NCBI GenBank assembly: GCA_963764825.1
Contig: CAVXUA010000008.1
Coordinates: 310,001-374,000, forward strand
Source: JAZGGS01 sp963764825
GTDB taxonomy: Bacteria > Bacteroidota > Ignavibacteria > Ignavibacteriales > Ignavibacteriaceae
Reading direction: 5' to 3'
Length of the DNA: 64,000 nt
Shown here: in pieces, positions 21,767 through 32,370 of the stretch
How positions within the stretch are numbered: position 1 is the first letter of the stretch
How the letters are laid out: the number at the start of each line of letters is the position of its first letter
Position numbers and translations under genes: made by a program
Notes under the pieces: model-generated
What the model was told of the DNA's origin: nothing
The model's database searches: none
What the model saw: the letters and a program-made list of their open reading frames with translations, nothing else

Positions 21767-23216
21767 ATGAAGGAAAACATTACGGAAGAGCGAAAAGAAG
21801 AAGTAATCTCTGAGAGTTTTCGCGATCAGATTTCTACTGTAAATAAAGAGGGGAAAAGGAAATGGGTATTCCCTAAAAAACCATCCGGCAGATTTTACAA
21901 TGCGCGTAACATTGTTAGTTCCATTCTTCTTTTAATCCTTTTTGTAACACCGTTTATTAAAGTTAACGGTCAGTCCTTTATGCTTTTCGATATCATCAAC
22001 AGGAATTTTATTCTATTTCGGAATACCTTTTGGTCCGCACGATTTCTTCCTTTTCGTTTTAGCAATGATTGCAACAATTGTTTTTGTAATACTTTTTACC
22101 GCTGTGTTCGGCAGGGTGTTTTGTGGATGGGCTTGCCCGCAAACAATTTTTATGGAGATGGTGTTCCGTAAAATTGAATACTGGATTGAAGGTGACTTTA
22201 GAGAACAGAAAAAATTAAATGCTGCTCCATGGACTGGTAGTAAAATATTTAAGAAAACATTAAAGCATATAATTTTTTATGCCATCTCATTCATCATTGC
22301 AAATTTTTTTCTTTCATACATAATAAGTATGGATGAGTTGATTAAAATTATTTCAGACCCACCATCGAAGCATATTCAAGGATTGATTGCAATTTTAATT
22401 TTCTCTGCAGTGTTCTACTGGGTGTTTTCTTATTTCCGCGAACAGGTTTGCACAATGGTTTGCCCTTATGGAAGATTGCAGGGCGTTCTTCTTGATAGAG
22501 ATTCTATCGTAATTGCGTATGATAATGTTCGAGGTGAACCACGCGGCAGATTAAAAAAGAATTGGATACAGGAAAATCAAGGCGATTGCATCGCTTGCAA
22601 TTTATGTGTTGATGTATGCCCAACTGGTATCGATATCCGTGATGGAATTCAATTAGAATGTGTTAACTGCACCGCTTGTATTGATGCCTGCGATAATGTA
22701 ATGGATAAAATAAGCAAACCACGCGGCTTGATTAGGTTTGCATCAATTAATTCAATAGAGAAAAATACCAGGTTTAGATTTACACCAAGGGCTATTGGTT
22801 ATACAATTCTTTTAACAGTATTAACAGGTATTTTAACTTTTCTTTTAGTAACAAGAACCGATTTTAGTGTTAACATTCTAAGAACGCCCGGTCTTCTTTA
22901 CCAGGAAAGACCCGGCGATAAAGTAAGCAACATTTATGATTTAAATATTGTTAATAAAACATTTGATGAAGCAGAAATATTTTTAAAATTAGAAAATATT
23001 GATGGAGAACTTTCAATGGTTGGAAAAGATTTAATCTTAGAACCGCAGGGAATTGTTGAAGCAAAATTTTTAGTGATACTTTCTACAAGTGATATCGTTA
23101 AAATGAATACACCAATTGAAATTGGTGTTTATAGTGGGGATAAATTAATTAAGAAGATTTCCACATCGCTTTTGGCGCCTATAAATAAGAAGGAAAAAAG
23201 TGAAACTGAAAATTAG
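21767..23216 (+). CDS. ccoG: cbb3 oxidase assembly iron-sulfur protein CcoG, one frameshift
   Basis: CcoG (FixG/RdxA) is a polytopic membrane ferredoxin, recently linked to Cu(II) reduction during oxidase assembly. The N-terminal segment KKPSGRFYNARN is followed by helices, the CGWACPQT motif, and two 4Fe-4S motifs (CIACNLCVDVCP and CVNCTACIDAC). The C-terminal half holds an Ig-like extra-cytoplasmic domain. The frame breaks near 22018: removing one T from TTT gives FILFGIPFGPHDFFLFVLAM and joins both parts, total about 483 residues. It overlaps ccoH by 17 bases. Confidence 0.93.
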
Positions 23217-23649
23217 TTGGGGAACAGGGATTGTAATTGTATTTGTAATATTTATGAGTGCAACTATATCAACTGCTGTTTACCTTATGAACCAGGATGT
23301 AAATTTAGTTGCCGATGATTATTACAATCAGGAAATAAAATATCAGCAGCAGATTGATAGAATCAAAAGAACAAAAAAGTTAGATGAAAAAAATATTATT
23401 GCATTTAACGGATCAATAGTTAATGTTACAATTCCGGAATCGTTAATAAGCAGCGATCTTACAGGGGAAATTTATTTTTACCGTCCTTCGGATGAAAAAA
23501 GTGATGTAAAAATTCCACTTTATACTGATACTTTAGGTGTGCAGGTGATACCGGTTTCCAGCTTAGAAAAAGGTTTATGGGCAGTAAAAGTTAATTGGTT
23601 AACAGGCGAAATGGAGTACTTCGTTGAAAAGCGTATATTTATCCATTAA
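23200..23649 (+). CDS. ccoH: FixH/CcoH family protein
   Basis: A 149-residue protein with an N-terminal membrane anchor (residues 9-29, GIVIVFVIFMSATISTAVYL) and a periplasmic domain containing the family motif LVADDYYNQEIKYQQQIDR. CcoH is required for stable cbb3 oxidase assembly. The order ccoG-ccoH agrees with the family. The gene is intact and its start overlaps ccoG. Confidence 0.9.
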   Translation: MKLKISWGTGIVIVFVIFMSATISTAVYLMNQDVNLVADDYYNQEIKYQQQIDRIKRTKKLDEKNIIAFNGSIVNVTIPESLISSDLTGEIYFYRPSDEKSDVKIPLYTDTLGVQVIPVSSLEKGLWAVKVNWLTGEMEYFVEKRIFIH

Positions 23650-23669
23650 ATTCTAATCGAAGTGAAAAT

Positions 23670-24382
23670 ATGCCTCCTGAAATATTAGCAGCATTTTTTA
23701 TCGGATTTTTTGGAAGTTTACACTGTATTGGAATGTGCGGACCAATAGCAATTGCTTTACCCGTTCCTAAGTCTTCAAACATTTCATTTATTACAGGAAG
23801 ATTGCTTTACAATCTTGGCAGAGTAGTTACTTATTCATTCCTTGGTGCGCTGTTTGGTTTGCTTGGCGGCAGGATTGCTCTCACCGGCGCACAGCAAATA
23901 GTATCAATAGCACTGGGAGTTATAATAATTATCGCTGTGCTGTTGCCTCAAAAATATAAAAACTATTTTGCACAGCACCCAATCACTCTAAAGACTTGCA
24001 CAGCCATTAAAAGCAAACATAGGAGTGCTATTTAAAAAGGGAACTTTCTCTGCAATGTTCCTGATTGGAATACTAAACGGATTTCTTCCCTGCGGATTGG
24101 TCTATGTTGCATTAGCTGGTGCAATTGCAAGCGGCGATGCAATTTCTGGCGCAGCGGTTATGATACTTTTTGGTTTTGGAACTGTTCCTGCAATGTTTGC
24201 TGCAACTGTTTTTGGAAAATTTATTAATATTGGATTAAGAACCAAACTAAGAAAAGCCACTCCTTATTTAGCGATAGTTTTAGCCAGTAATCTTCATTTT
24301 GCGTGGAATGAATTTGGGAATTCCTTATATCAGTCCTAAACTTTCCAGCCAGGTAGCAACAACCGAAGAAATGTGTCATTAA
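23670..24382 (+). CDS. DsbD_2/TauE-SafE-like membrane protein of the cco operon, two or more frameshifts
   Basis: The protein begins FIGFFGSLHCIGMCGPIAIA and later has NGFLPCGLVYVALAGAIASG, the paired Cys-containing helices of the cytochrome c biogenesis transmembrane family (PF13386), often called sulfite exporter TauE/SafE-like. In cbb3 operons this member is thought to act in copper or electron supply for assembly; its exact role is not settled. About six membrane helices are visible. Breaks occur near 24012 (one A too many in AAAA, giving IKANIGVLFKKG) and near 24291, after which IFILRGMNLGIPYISPKLSS continues to a stop at 24382. It is the last gene of the operon. Confidence 0.82.
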
Positions 24383-24494
24383 TTGTCATCGAACAATTAA
24401 TATAAGATTTTATCCATAGATTTATTCTAACCAGATTTTCAATGTATAGAATTCTATGTTATATTTTTACAGTGATTATTTACAATCTTGAACA

Positions 24495-26967
24495 ATGAAA
24501 CCCTGGCTTAAAATAACAATTAGCGTTGTGGCAACGCTGCTGATAATTTTTATTATCGGCGGTTATGTTATGTACAGGATGCTGAATACTTCACTTCCTG
24601 TTTATGAAGGTGAACTTAAGTCAACCTGGATTAAAGGAAAATGTTGAAGTTTATTTCGATAGCTTAGCTGTGCCTTACATTTTTGCAAACAATGATGAAG
24701 ATGCTGCATTTACTTTGGGTTTCCTTCATGCACAAGAGAGAATGTTTTCAATGGATTTGATTCGCAGAGCCGGTGAAGGAAGATTAAGTGAGATATTTGG
24801 TGAGGAAACTGTTCCATTTGATAAAATGTTCAAAACAGTTGGGATATACAGAACAGCCAAAATGATTGAAGAAAAAATGAATCCCGAAGTGTTGAACTTG
24901 CTCAAAGCATATTCTGAAGGAGTGAATTTTTATATATCAGAAAAGAAAAACAAATATTCCTTTGAATTTGATGTGCTTAATTATCAACCTTATGAATGGG
25001 AACCGGTACATAGTTTAATTGTTATTAGAATGATGGCGTGGGAGTTAAATTTAAGCTGGTGGACAGATTTAGCATTTACAGAATTGTGCAAAAACTTGGT
25101 GAAGAAAAAGTAAAAGAAGTCTTGCCGGATTACCCTGAAAATGCTCCAACAATCATTCCCGAAGGAATTAAAGATTTTGCTCAGATAAATAGTTCGTTTA
25201 TTGAAACAGATAAAGCATTCAGATAATTTATGGGAATGAATGGAACACATGTGGGTTCAAATAGTTGGGTTGTTAATTCTGAAAAATCTGAATCGGGCAA
25301 ACCAATAATTGCAAACGATCCACACCTCGCTTTTAGTGTACCGGGTATATGGTATGCTGCGGTTATAAAAAGTCCTGGCTGGAATGTAGCCGGCGTAACT
25401 TTACCGGGAGTTCCTGGAATTGTTATAGGCAAAAATGAAAACATCAGCCTGGACACTTACAAATATTATGAGTGATGATACCGATTTTTATTATGAAGCT
25501 GTTGATACTTCCGTACACAAAGTATTTCTTGATGGAAAATGGAACGATCTTGATAATAGTTGAAGATACGATTCAAGTTAAAGATGGTGATGACGTACCA
25601 ATTATAATTAAAGATGACCCATCGCGGACCGATCATTTCTGAAATTCATCCATATACTTTTATTTATCAACGATGAAGAAAGAAAGTATCCGGTGATAAG
25701 TATGCGATGGCTTGGTAACGAACTTAGTGATGAAATGGAATGCCTTCCTTGGAATAAATAAAGCGAAAAACTGGAATGAATTTAAATCAGCTGTTCATAA
25801 ATTTAACATTCCAGGTCAGAACTTTATTTATGCTGATGCAGAGAATAATATTGGTTATATTTTTGGCGGCGCACTCCCAATTAGAGAAACAAATACAACT
25901 ACATTTGTGTTTGATGGCTCTACATCTAAATTCGATTGGAAGGATATGATAGACAGAAATGAACTTGCCATCACTTTTTAATCCAGCAGAAAATTATATT
26001 GCGTCTGCAAACAACAAAACTGTGAAAGATTTTAAATACCATATTTCAAATTTGTGGGAACCGCACTTCAAGAATTGATAGAATAACTGAACTTCTAAAT
26101 TCACAACAAAAACATACTGCCCAAGATTTTATGCAATTACCAGATCGGATATAACATCTCCATATGCCGTGCTTAATAGTTGATTATATTTTGAAATGCT
26201 TTTGAAGGAATAAATATAAAAGATCAAAATTTAAAACTATCGTTAGAATTATTAAGCGGATTGGAATTTCGAGCATGATAAATTTAGCCAGACTCCAACG
26301 ATATATTTAAATTTTTATGAATAAGCTTCTAAAGAACACATTACCTGGATGAAATGGGAAGTGATTTGTTCAATCAGTATGTTTTTCTTGCAAACGTACC
26401 ATACAGAAACATTCTTGAGCTGTTGGAAAAACCTAATTCAAATTGGTTCGATGATGTTAAAACTAAAAGCAGTGAGAATCAAGAGATGAAATAATCAGGA
26501 AAAGTTTAGCTGATGCGCTGGATGAGCTTGGAAAATAATTTTGGCAACGATCTAAAGGATTGGCAGTGGGGAAAAGTTCATACAGTAACTTTCAAACATC
26601 CATTTAGTGGTAATATCAGGTTTATTAGATGGTTTAATAGATATTAGGTCCTTACAAGTTGAGTGGTGATGGCACAACTATTTTTAATACTGAGTACACA
26701 TTGTCAGAAAGCATAGATAAATTTCCGCGCTTTCAAGCATGAACCGTTTGAAAATGAGCTCGGTCCGGGCATGCGTTTCATTTTCGATTTTGCGAATCCC
26801 GAATGAATTTTATTTAATACTTAACAACCGGGCAATCAGGAAATGTGATGAGCGATCATTACTCCGATATGACAAGGATGTGGCTTGAAGGAAAATATAT
26901 GAAGATAAAAACTGATGAATCAACAATCAGAAAAAACAAAAAGCTGCTTAATCTCTTCCCCTTCTAA
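24495..26967 (+). pseudogene. Penicillin acylase family (peptidase S45) gene, heavily broken
   Basis: The intact ancestor would be a periplasmic Ntn-hydrolase of about 800 residues that cleaves amide bonds, for example in acyl-homoserine lactones or peptides. Recognisable pieces in order: an N-terminal anchor from ATG 24495 (MKPWLKITISVVATLLIIF), FGFLHAQERMF-type region (TLGFLHAQERMFSMDLIRRA), the nucleophile region GSNSWVV with the candidate N-terminal Ser of the beta chain, IIANDPHL, NIGYIFGG, GDWQWG-like (LKDWQWGKVH), and a final SDHYSDMTRMWLEG. The frame breaks near 24630, 25080, 25226, 25455, 25555, 25620 and repeatedly between 25980 and 26900. This is far denser than elsewhere in the window, so real decay is plausible; poor local sequence quality is the alternative. 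Confidence 0.8.
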
Positions 26968-26984
26968 TTCTTACTAATATAGAG

Positions 26985-27014
26985 TTTAATTATTCTAAAG
27001 TTTATATATATTTG
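26985..27014 (+). promoter_or_regulatory. Probable metF promoter
   Basis: TATATTTG at 27007-27014 matches TAnnTTTG. The bases 19 upstream are TTT (26985-26987), one mismatch to TTG. It ends 33 bases before the metF start. Confidence 0.45.
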
Positions 27015-27047
27015 TAATCAACCAATTATTGATTAGATAAGGAATAT

Positions 27048-28014
27048 ATGAGAGTTATAGATCACTTGATGAATGCCAAAGAGCCTCTGATCAGTTTTGA
27101 ATTAATACCTCCAAAGCGTGGAGGCGATATAAAAGATGTGCTGGCAGTGCTGGATGAGCTGATAAAATACAAACCTCCGTTCATCGATATTACAAGTCAT
27201 TCAGCAGAAGTTGTTTATGATGAAACTGCCAACGGGATAAAGAAAAAAGTTAAAAGGAAAAGACCTGGCACACTTGGAATATGTGCGCTTATTCAGAATA
27301 AATATAATGTAGATGCTGTGCCGCACATTCTTGTTAAAGGGTTTACCCGCGAAGAAACTGAAGATTTTTTAATTGAACTAAACTATCTCGCAATTGATAA
27401 TGTATTGGCAGTAAGAGGTGATGACAGTGGATACGATAAACCAGTGCCTCTTGGCAAAAGTATCCATGAGCATTCACTTAGTCTTGTTAAACAGATTGTG
27501 GATATGAATAAAGGTAATTACCTGGAAGAAAACTTGCTTGATGCAAAAGCAACTAATTTTTGTGTTGGCGTTGGCGGCTATCCTGAAAAACATTTTGAAG
27601 CTCCAAACATGAAATTCGGATGTAAGGTATGCAAAACAAAAAGCCGATGCTGGTGCCGATTATATTGTTACCCAGATGTTTTATGATAATAAGCACTATT
27701 TTGAATATGTAAAACTATGCCGCGAAGCCGGGATAGATATTCCTATTATTCCTGGATTAAAAATATTAACCTCTAAATCACAGCTTCATTCAATTCCTAA
27801 AAATTTTCATGTTACTATTCCTACAGAACTTGCAGATGAAGTTGAGGCGGCTAAGCGTGAAGATGTTCTTAAAATTGGCGTTGAATGGTCTGTAAATCAG
27901 GTTAAACAATTGTTGGATGAAAACGTACCGAGTGTACATTTTTATATTATGTTAGATTCCAAACCAATAAGTATGCTGCTGGATCGTTTAAAGATGTTTA
28001 AGAAAACAGCTTAG
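27048..28014 (+). CDS. metF: Methylenetetrahydrofolate reductase MetF, one frameshift
   Basis: The FAD enzyme reduces 5,10-methylene-THF to 5-methyl-THF for methionine synthesis. The N-terminal motif ISFELIPPKRG, DITSHSAEV, LAVRGDD and VGGYPEKHFEAPN are typical. The first frame ends at 27686 after a break near 27620; deleting one G from GG in TTCGGATG restores KFDVRYAKQKADAGADYIVT and QMFYDN, reaching a stop at 28014. About 321 residues result, close to family length. The break is most likely a sequence error. Confidence 0.92.
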
Positions 28015-28088
28015 TTTAATATTGCAACCTTTAAACTGAATTGATAATAAAATCATCCTGTATAATTTTCCAAATCAATTAGTTTCAG

Positions 28089-29093
28089 ATGATTAAAATT
28101 AAAAAGCCTGGTGTAAAAAAAATAAATTGGGGAATTGCCGGCTGCGGCAGATATGCCGAGCATACCTTTATTCCAACCCTCGCATTTTTAAGAAAAAGTG
28201 TAATCCACTCAGTTTACAGCCATAAAATTTCCCGGGCAAAAGAACTTGCTGAAAAATCAGGTGCAGCCAGCTACTTTGAGAATTATGATAAGTTTCTTAA
28301 ATCTGATATCAATTTTGTTTTTATTTCAAGCGTAAATGCAGACCATTATGAGCAGGTTATTAAAGCTGCCGAAGCCGGTAAGAATATTTTATGTGAAAAA
28401 CCTTTGGCTCTTAGCAGTAAACAAGCATCGGAAATGGTGGAAGTCTGCAAACAGAATAATGTTTCACTGGCAGTAAATTATATTCACAGGTTTCATCCCC
28501 ATGTTGTAAAAGCTAAAGAACTAATTAATAACCAAACAATCGGTAAGCTTGTTTCACTTTCACTTAATTTCAATATAGATTTTCCACCCGGAAATAACTT
28601 CCGATTCAACAAAGAACTTAGCGGAGGTGGCGCCCTTAGAGATCTTGGAACTCACATGATCGATCTGCTTAGGTTTATTGGTGGAGAAATTAACGAAATT
28701 AATGGTTATACCGATAACGTTATATATCAATCCGAAGTTGAAGATATTGCTATTGGAGTAGTTAAGTTTGAAAGAGGCGGCTATGGAATATTTAATGTTT
28801 CTTACAATAATAAAAAAGCATTTAACAGGATCGAAATTCTGGGAGACAAAGGGGCTATCAGTATTGAAAAATTAATTGGTGTAAAAACTCTCCCTTCCAA
28901 GTTAACAATCGATCTGGAAGGCGAAGCTAAAAAAAGTTTTAGAAAGCGTGGGAATAAATTAATTTACTTACTGCGGTCAGTTCAAAAATCTTTCCTTAAA
29001 GGAGAAACTCCATTAATAACCGGGGAGGATGGCCTGATCAATCTGCAACTTATGGAACAACTGGAAGAGAAATGCAAGACAGGGAAAAACTAA
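28089..29093 (+). CDS. Gfo/Idh/MocA family oxidoreductase
   Basis: A 334-residue NAD(P)-dependent sugar or cyclitol dehydrogenase-like protein. The Rossmann motif GIAGCGRYAEH is at 17-27, the family lysine motif ENILCEKPLAL-type (NILCEKPLALS) near 99-109, and the C-terminal half carries the conserved DLGTHMIDLLRF. The substrate cannot be named from sequence. Its stop overlaps the aldolase gene start by 22 bases, which suggests a joint pathway, perhaps an aldose or deoxysugar route; that link is inference. Confidence 0.88.
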   Translation: MIKIKKPGVKKINWGIAGCGRYAEHTFIPTLAFLRKSVIHSVYSHKISRAKELAEKSGAASYFENYDKFLKSDINFVFISSVNADHYEQVIKAAEAGKNILCEKPLALSSKQASEMVEVCKQNNVSLAVNYIHRFHPHVVKAKELINNQTIGKLVSLSLNFNIDFPPGNNFRFNKELSGGGALRDLGTHMIDLLRFIGGEINEINGYTDNVIYQSEVEDIAIGVVKFERGGYGIFNVSYNNKKAFNRIEILGDKGAISIEKLIGVKTLPSKLTIDLEGEAKKSFRKRGNKLIYLLRSVQKSFLKGETPLITGEDGLINLQLMEQLEEKCKTGKN

Positions 29094-29731
29094 TATCCAT
29101 CTGTCATAAAGTCTATGAAAAAGGTTTTGTTGCTGCAACGGATGGCAACGTTTCGGCAATCACTTCTGATAATACTATTTTAATTACGCGTTCAGGTATT
29201 TGCAAAGGTGATGTCACTGCAAGTGATATTCTTGAATTTGATTTTAACGGCAAACCTTTAAAGGGAGAAGGCAGAATAACAACAGAGTTCAAGCTTCATC
29301 TTTATGCATACTCAAAGCGGCGAGATGTTAATGCAGTAGTACATTGTCACCCAGTTCATTCAACTGCTTTCAGTATGCAAGGCGAAGGGATGGTTAAACA
29401 TTATTTTCCTGAAATTATACTTACTTTAGGAAAAGTTCCTCTGTGCCGCTACGGAACACCATCTACTGAAGACCTTCCTCTAAGTCTCGATCCACATATA
29501 GATTATGCATGGGCTTTTTTACTGGAGAACCATGGCGCTTTAACGCTGGGCAAAAACCTTGATGATGCTTATTGCAAGATGGAAAAACTGGAACATGCTG
29601 CCGAAACATTATACATAGCTAAAATGCTTGGTAATGCTAAAGAACTTTCTAAGGAAGATGTAATAAAACTGCTTGAAATTTCTGACGAAACTTATGGAAT
29701 AACGCAGGATCCACGAAACGTATTCGAGTAA
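29072..29731 (+). CDS. Class II aldolase/adducin family protein
   Basis: A 219-residue zinc aldolase of the L-fuculose-phosphate / L-ribulose-5-phosphate epimerase type. Visible features are the N-terminal TDGNVSAI, the metal ligands HCHPVHSTAF (residues 92-101), ENHGALTLG and a C-terminal EHAAETLYIA helix with the third His. The substrate is unknown. The gene overlaps the oxidoreductase gene upstream, so the two are probably translated together. Confidence 0.87.
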   Translation: MQDREKLISICHKVYEKGFVAATDGNVSAITSDNTILITRSGICKGDVTASDILEFDFNGKPLKGEGRITTEFKLHLYAYSKRRDVNAVVHCHPVHSTAFSMQGEGMVKHYFPEIILTLGKVPLCRYGTPSTEDLPLSLDPHIDYAWAFLLENHGALTLGKNLDDAYCKMEKLEHAAETLYIAKMLGNAKELSKEDVIKLLEISDETYGITQDPRNVFE

Positions 29732-29759
29732 TATGAAAATTAGTTTTAAGTTATAAATT

Positions 29760-30761
29760 ATGGTTAGTGCAAAGCCTAAAGTTGCTCTTTTAGTCGGCGG
29801 AACTTCACCCGAACGTGAAGTTTCCAAAATGTCCGGCGAAGGAATTTATAAAGCTCTTTTATCTCTTCAATATCCAACGGTGCTTGTTGATCCTGCATAC
29901 GGAAAAAATCAACCACCTAATACTGAAATGTTTTTTTCTTCTCAGGATTTTGCTGAAATATCGAATCGTAATTGTGTCGAAGCAATAAATTCAGAATTAT
30001 TTGATGATGTTGAAGTTGTGTTTTCTGCATTGCATGGTAAGGGGGCAGAGGATGGAACAATGCAATCCCTTTTAGAATTAAGAGGTTTAAAATATACCGG
30101 TTCTAATGTTCTTGCATCTGCGCTTGCAATGGATAAAGCTTTATCTAAAATTATTTTTAAAGAAGTGGGAGTTAACACTGCAAATTGGCTGGTTGTTACT
30201 AGTCAAAATAGAAATGATGAAAAACTCAACGAGCTAATTGTTTCTGAAATTGGATTGCCATGTGTTATTAAATCTAATGATCAGGGCTCTACAGTTGGAT
30301 TAACTATTGTTGAAGAGGAAAATAAAATTGAAGAAGCTGTACAACTTGCTCTAACATTTTCGGATAAAGCACTAATTGAAGAATACATACCAGGGCGCGA
30401 ACTTACAGTTGCAATACTTGGAAAAGAAGCACTGCCTGTTTTGGAAATTATTCCGAAGGATGGATTTTATGATTACGAACGCAAGTACACTCCTGGTATG
30501 AGCAACTATATTGTTCCAGCAGATATTCCGGAAAAAATATTCAAATCGATCCAGGAGCAGGCATTAATTGCATTTAATTCATTGCAATGTGAAAGTTACG
30601 GAAGAGTTGATTTTAGATTGAATGAAAAGAACGAATCGTTTTGTCTTGAAGTAAACACTCTGCCGGGAATGACCTCTACAAGTCTTGTCCCTAAAATGGC
30701 TAAAGCAGTTGGAATTTCGTTTGAAGAATTGATTGAAACGATTATTAAACTTGCACTCTGA
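29760..30761 (+). CDS. ddl: D-alanine--D-alanine ligase
   Basis: This 333-residue ATP-grasp enzyme makes the D-Ala-D-Ala dipeptide of peptidoglycan. Visible motifs are LLVGGTSPEREVS at the N-terminus, ALHGKGAEDGTMQ, the ATP-binding IKSNDQGSTVGL, EEYIPGRELTVAIL, and the metal-binding LEVNTLPGMTSTSLVPKMA. The gene is intact. Its stop overlaps the next start by one base (TGATG), an operon sign. No murC or ftsQ lies beside it, unlike many dcw clusters. Confidence 0.96.
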   Translation: MVSAKPKVALLVGGTSPEREVSKMSGEGIYKALLSLQYPTVLVDPAYGKNQPPNTEMFFSSQDFAEISNRNCVEAINSELFDDVEVVFSALHGKGAEDGTMQSLLELRGLKYTGSNVLASALAMDKALSKIIFKEVGVNTANWLVVTSQNRNDEKLNELIVSEIGLPCVIKSNDQGSTVGLTIVEEENKIEEAVQLALTFSDKALIEEYIPGRELTVAILGKEALPVLEIIPKDGFYDYERKYTPGMSNYIVPADIPEKIFKSIQEQALIAFNSLQCESYGRVDFRLNEKNESFCLEVNTLPGMTSTSLVPKMAKAVGISFEELIETIIKLAL

Positions 30762-31054
30762 TGGCTGGAAATAAAAAAAAGAAAATAGTTCTTTATACTT
30801 TCTTGGTGGTTGTCATAATTGGTGTTTCGTACATCCTGTTTAACGAATACGGGATGCTGAAGTATTTTAAAATTAAGAGCGAACTAGAATCTATTAATAT
30901 GCAGATTGAAACATTAAAAGAAGAGAACGTGCGGCTTCAAAATGAAATTGATTCGTTGAAGAGCAAAATCCCTGCAAAGATAGAAAGAACAGCAAGGGAA
31001 GAATATGATATGATGAGAGAAAACGAAGTAAAAATTGATGTGAATGAAAATTAG
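30761..31054 (+). CDS. FtsB/DivIC-like septum formation initiator
   Basis: A 97-residue bitopic membrane protein: basic N-terminus (MAGNKKKK), one helix at about 9-26, then a coiled coil (SINMQIETLKEENVRLQNEI) and the short motif KIERTAREEYDM, which is the family C-terminal signature. Members bridge FtsL and FtsQ at the division site. It is coupled to ddl by a one-base overlap. FtsB versus DivIC naming cannot be settled here. Confidence 0.82.
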   Translation: MAGNKKKKIVLYTFLVVVIIGVSYILFNEYGMLKYFKIKSELESINMQIETLKEENVRLQNEIDSLKSKIPAKIERTAREEYDMMRENEVKIDVNEN

Positions 31055-31062
31055 AAAATGTA

Positions 31063-32356
31063 ATGAACAAAAAGATGATCCCATCCACTCCGCTTGCCGA
31101 TAGGATAAGACCAAAATCGCTAACTGAATTTTTCGGGCAGGAACATCTCGTTGGTGAAGGGAAACCCATTAGGTTGATGATTGATAACGACACCATTTCA
31201 TCATTTATTTTATGGGGACCTCCCGGAACCGGGAAGACAACCCTTGCACGAATAATTGCAGAAGAAACCAACGCAGAATTTCACCAGATAAGCGCTGTAT
31301 CATCGGGGGTTAAGGATGTTCGAAGCATAATTGAAATTGCATCCAGGAACGAACTTATAAAAAAAAATACAATTCTTTTTATTGATGAGATTCATCGATT
31401 CAATAAAGCGCAGCAGGATGCATTGCTCCACTCAGTTGAATCGGGGATAATTAATTTAATAGGTGCTACAACCGAAAATCCTTCCTTCGAAGTTATTCCT
31501 GCACTCCGCTCCCGTGCGAGGGTTTATGTTTTAAATGAATTAACTGCAAACGATCTGACGGCTATCCTTCACAATGCAATTAAAAATGATGAGTTTATAT
31601 CTCAATTAGAAATAAAAGAACTTGATGAAGATTTTCTTCTATACTTATCAGGCGGCGATGCCAGAATAATGTTAAGCATTTTTGAATCAGCTGTTATACA
31701 GGAGATCGATAAAGAAGAAATAAACTTATCCAAGGAAGTTCTTGAAAATATTGTTCAACAAAAAAATGTAATGTATGATAAAGCTGGTGAAGAGCATTAT
31801 AATGTAATATCCGCTTTCATTAAAAGCATTCGTGGTAGCGATCCGGATGCAGCTTTATATTGGATGGCGCGAATGCTTGAAGGAGGAGAAGATCCGCTCT
31901 TTATTGCACGACGAATGGTAATACTTGCTTCAGAGGATATTGGAAATGCTTCGCCAAATGCGCTTGTACTTGCAGAAGCAACATTCGGAGCAGTAGATAA
32001 AATCGGTATGCCGGAAGCAAGGATTATTCTAGCGCAATGTGTAACTTACCTGGCATCTTCTCCTAAGAGCAATTCATCCTATATGGGAATTAAGAAAGCT
32101 GAAGAAATTGTAAAGTCTCATCCTCTTTATCCTGTTCCATTGCATTTAAGAAATGCACCCACAAAACTGATGAAGGAACTTGGATATGGCAAAAGCTATA
32201 ACTATCCGCACGAGCTTGATAATAACTTTATTGAAGAAGATTATCTTCCGGAAGAATCTTAAGCAGAAACAATTTTACTTTCCATCTGAAAACGGGCAGG
32301 AAAAAAATCTTAAAGATAGATTAAGAATGTTTTGGAAAGGAAAGAAGAGGTATTAA
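31063..32356 (+). CDS. rarA: Replication-associated recombination protein RarA (MgsA), frameshift near 3' end
   Basis: RarA is a AAA+ clamp-loader-like ATPase acting at stalled forks. Features: ADRIRPKSLTEFFGQEHL at the N-terminus, Walker A GPPGTGKTT at about 52-60, Walker B DEIHRF at 108-113, sensor region ATTENPSFEV, and the MgsA C-terminal domain (ISAFIKSIRGSDPDAALYW). The first frame stops at 32262 just after LPEES. Deleting one T there gives LPEELKQKQFYFPSENGQE and continues to WKGKKRY and a stop at 32356, which matches how RarA proteins end. Confidence 0.93.
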
Positions 32357-32370
32357 CAATGCTTTCCGAA

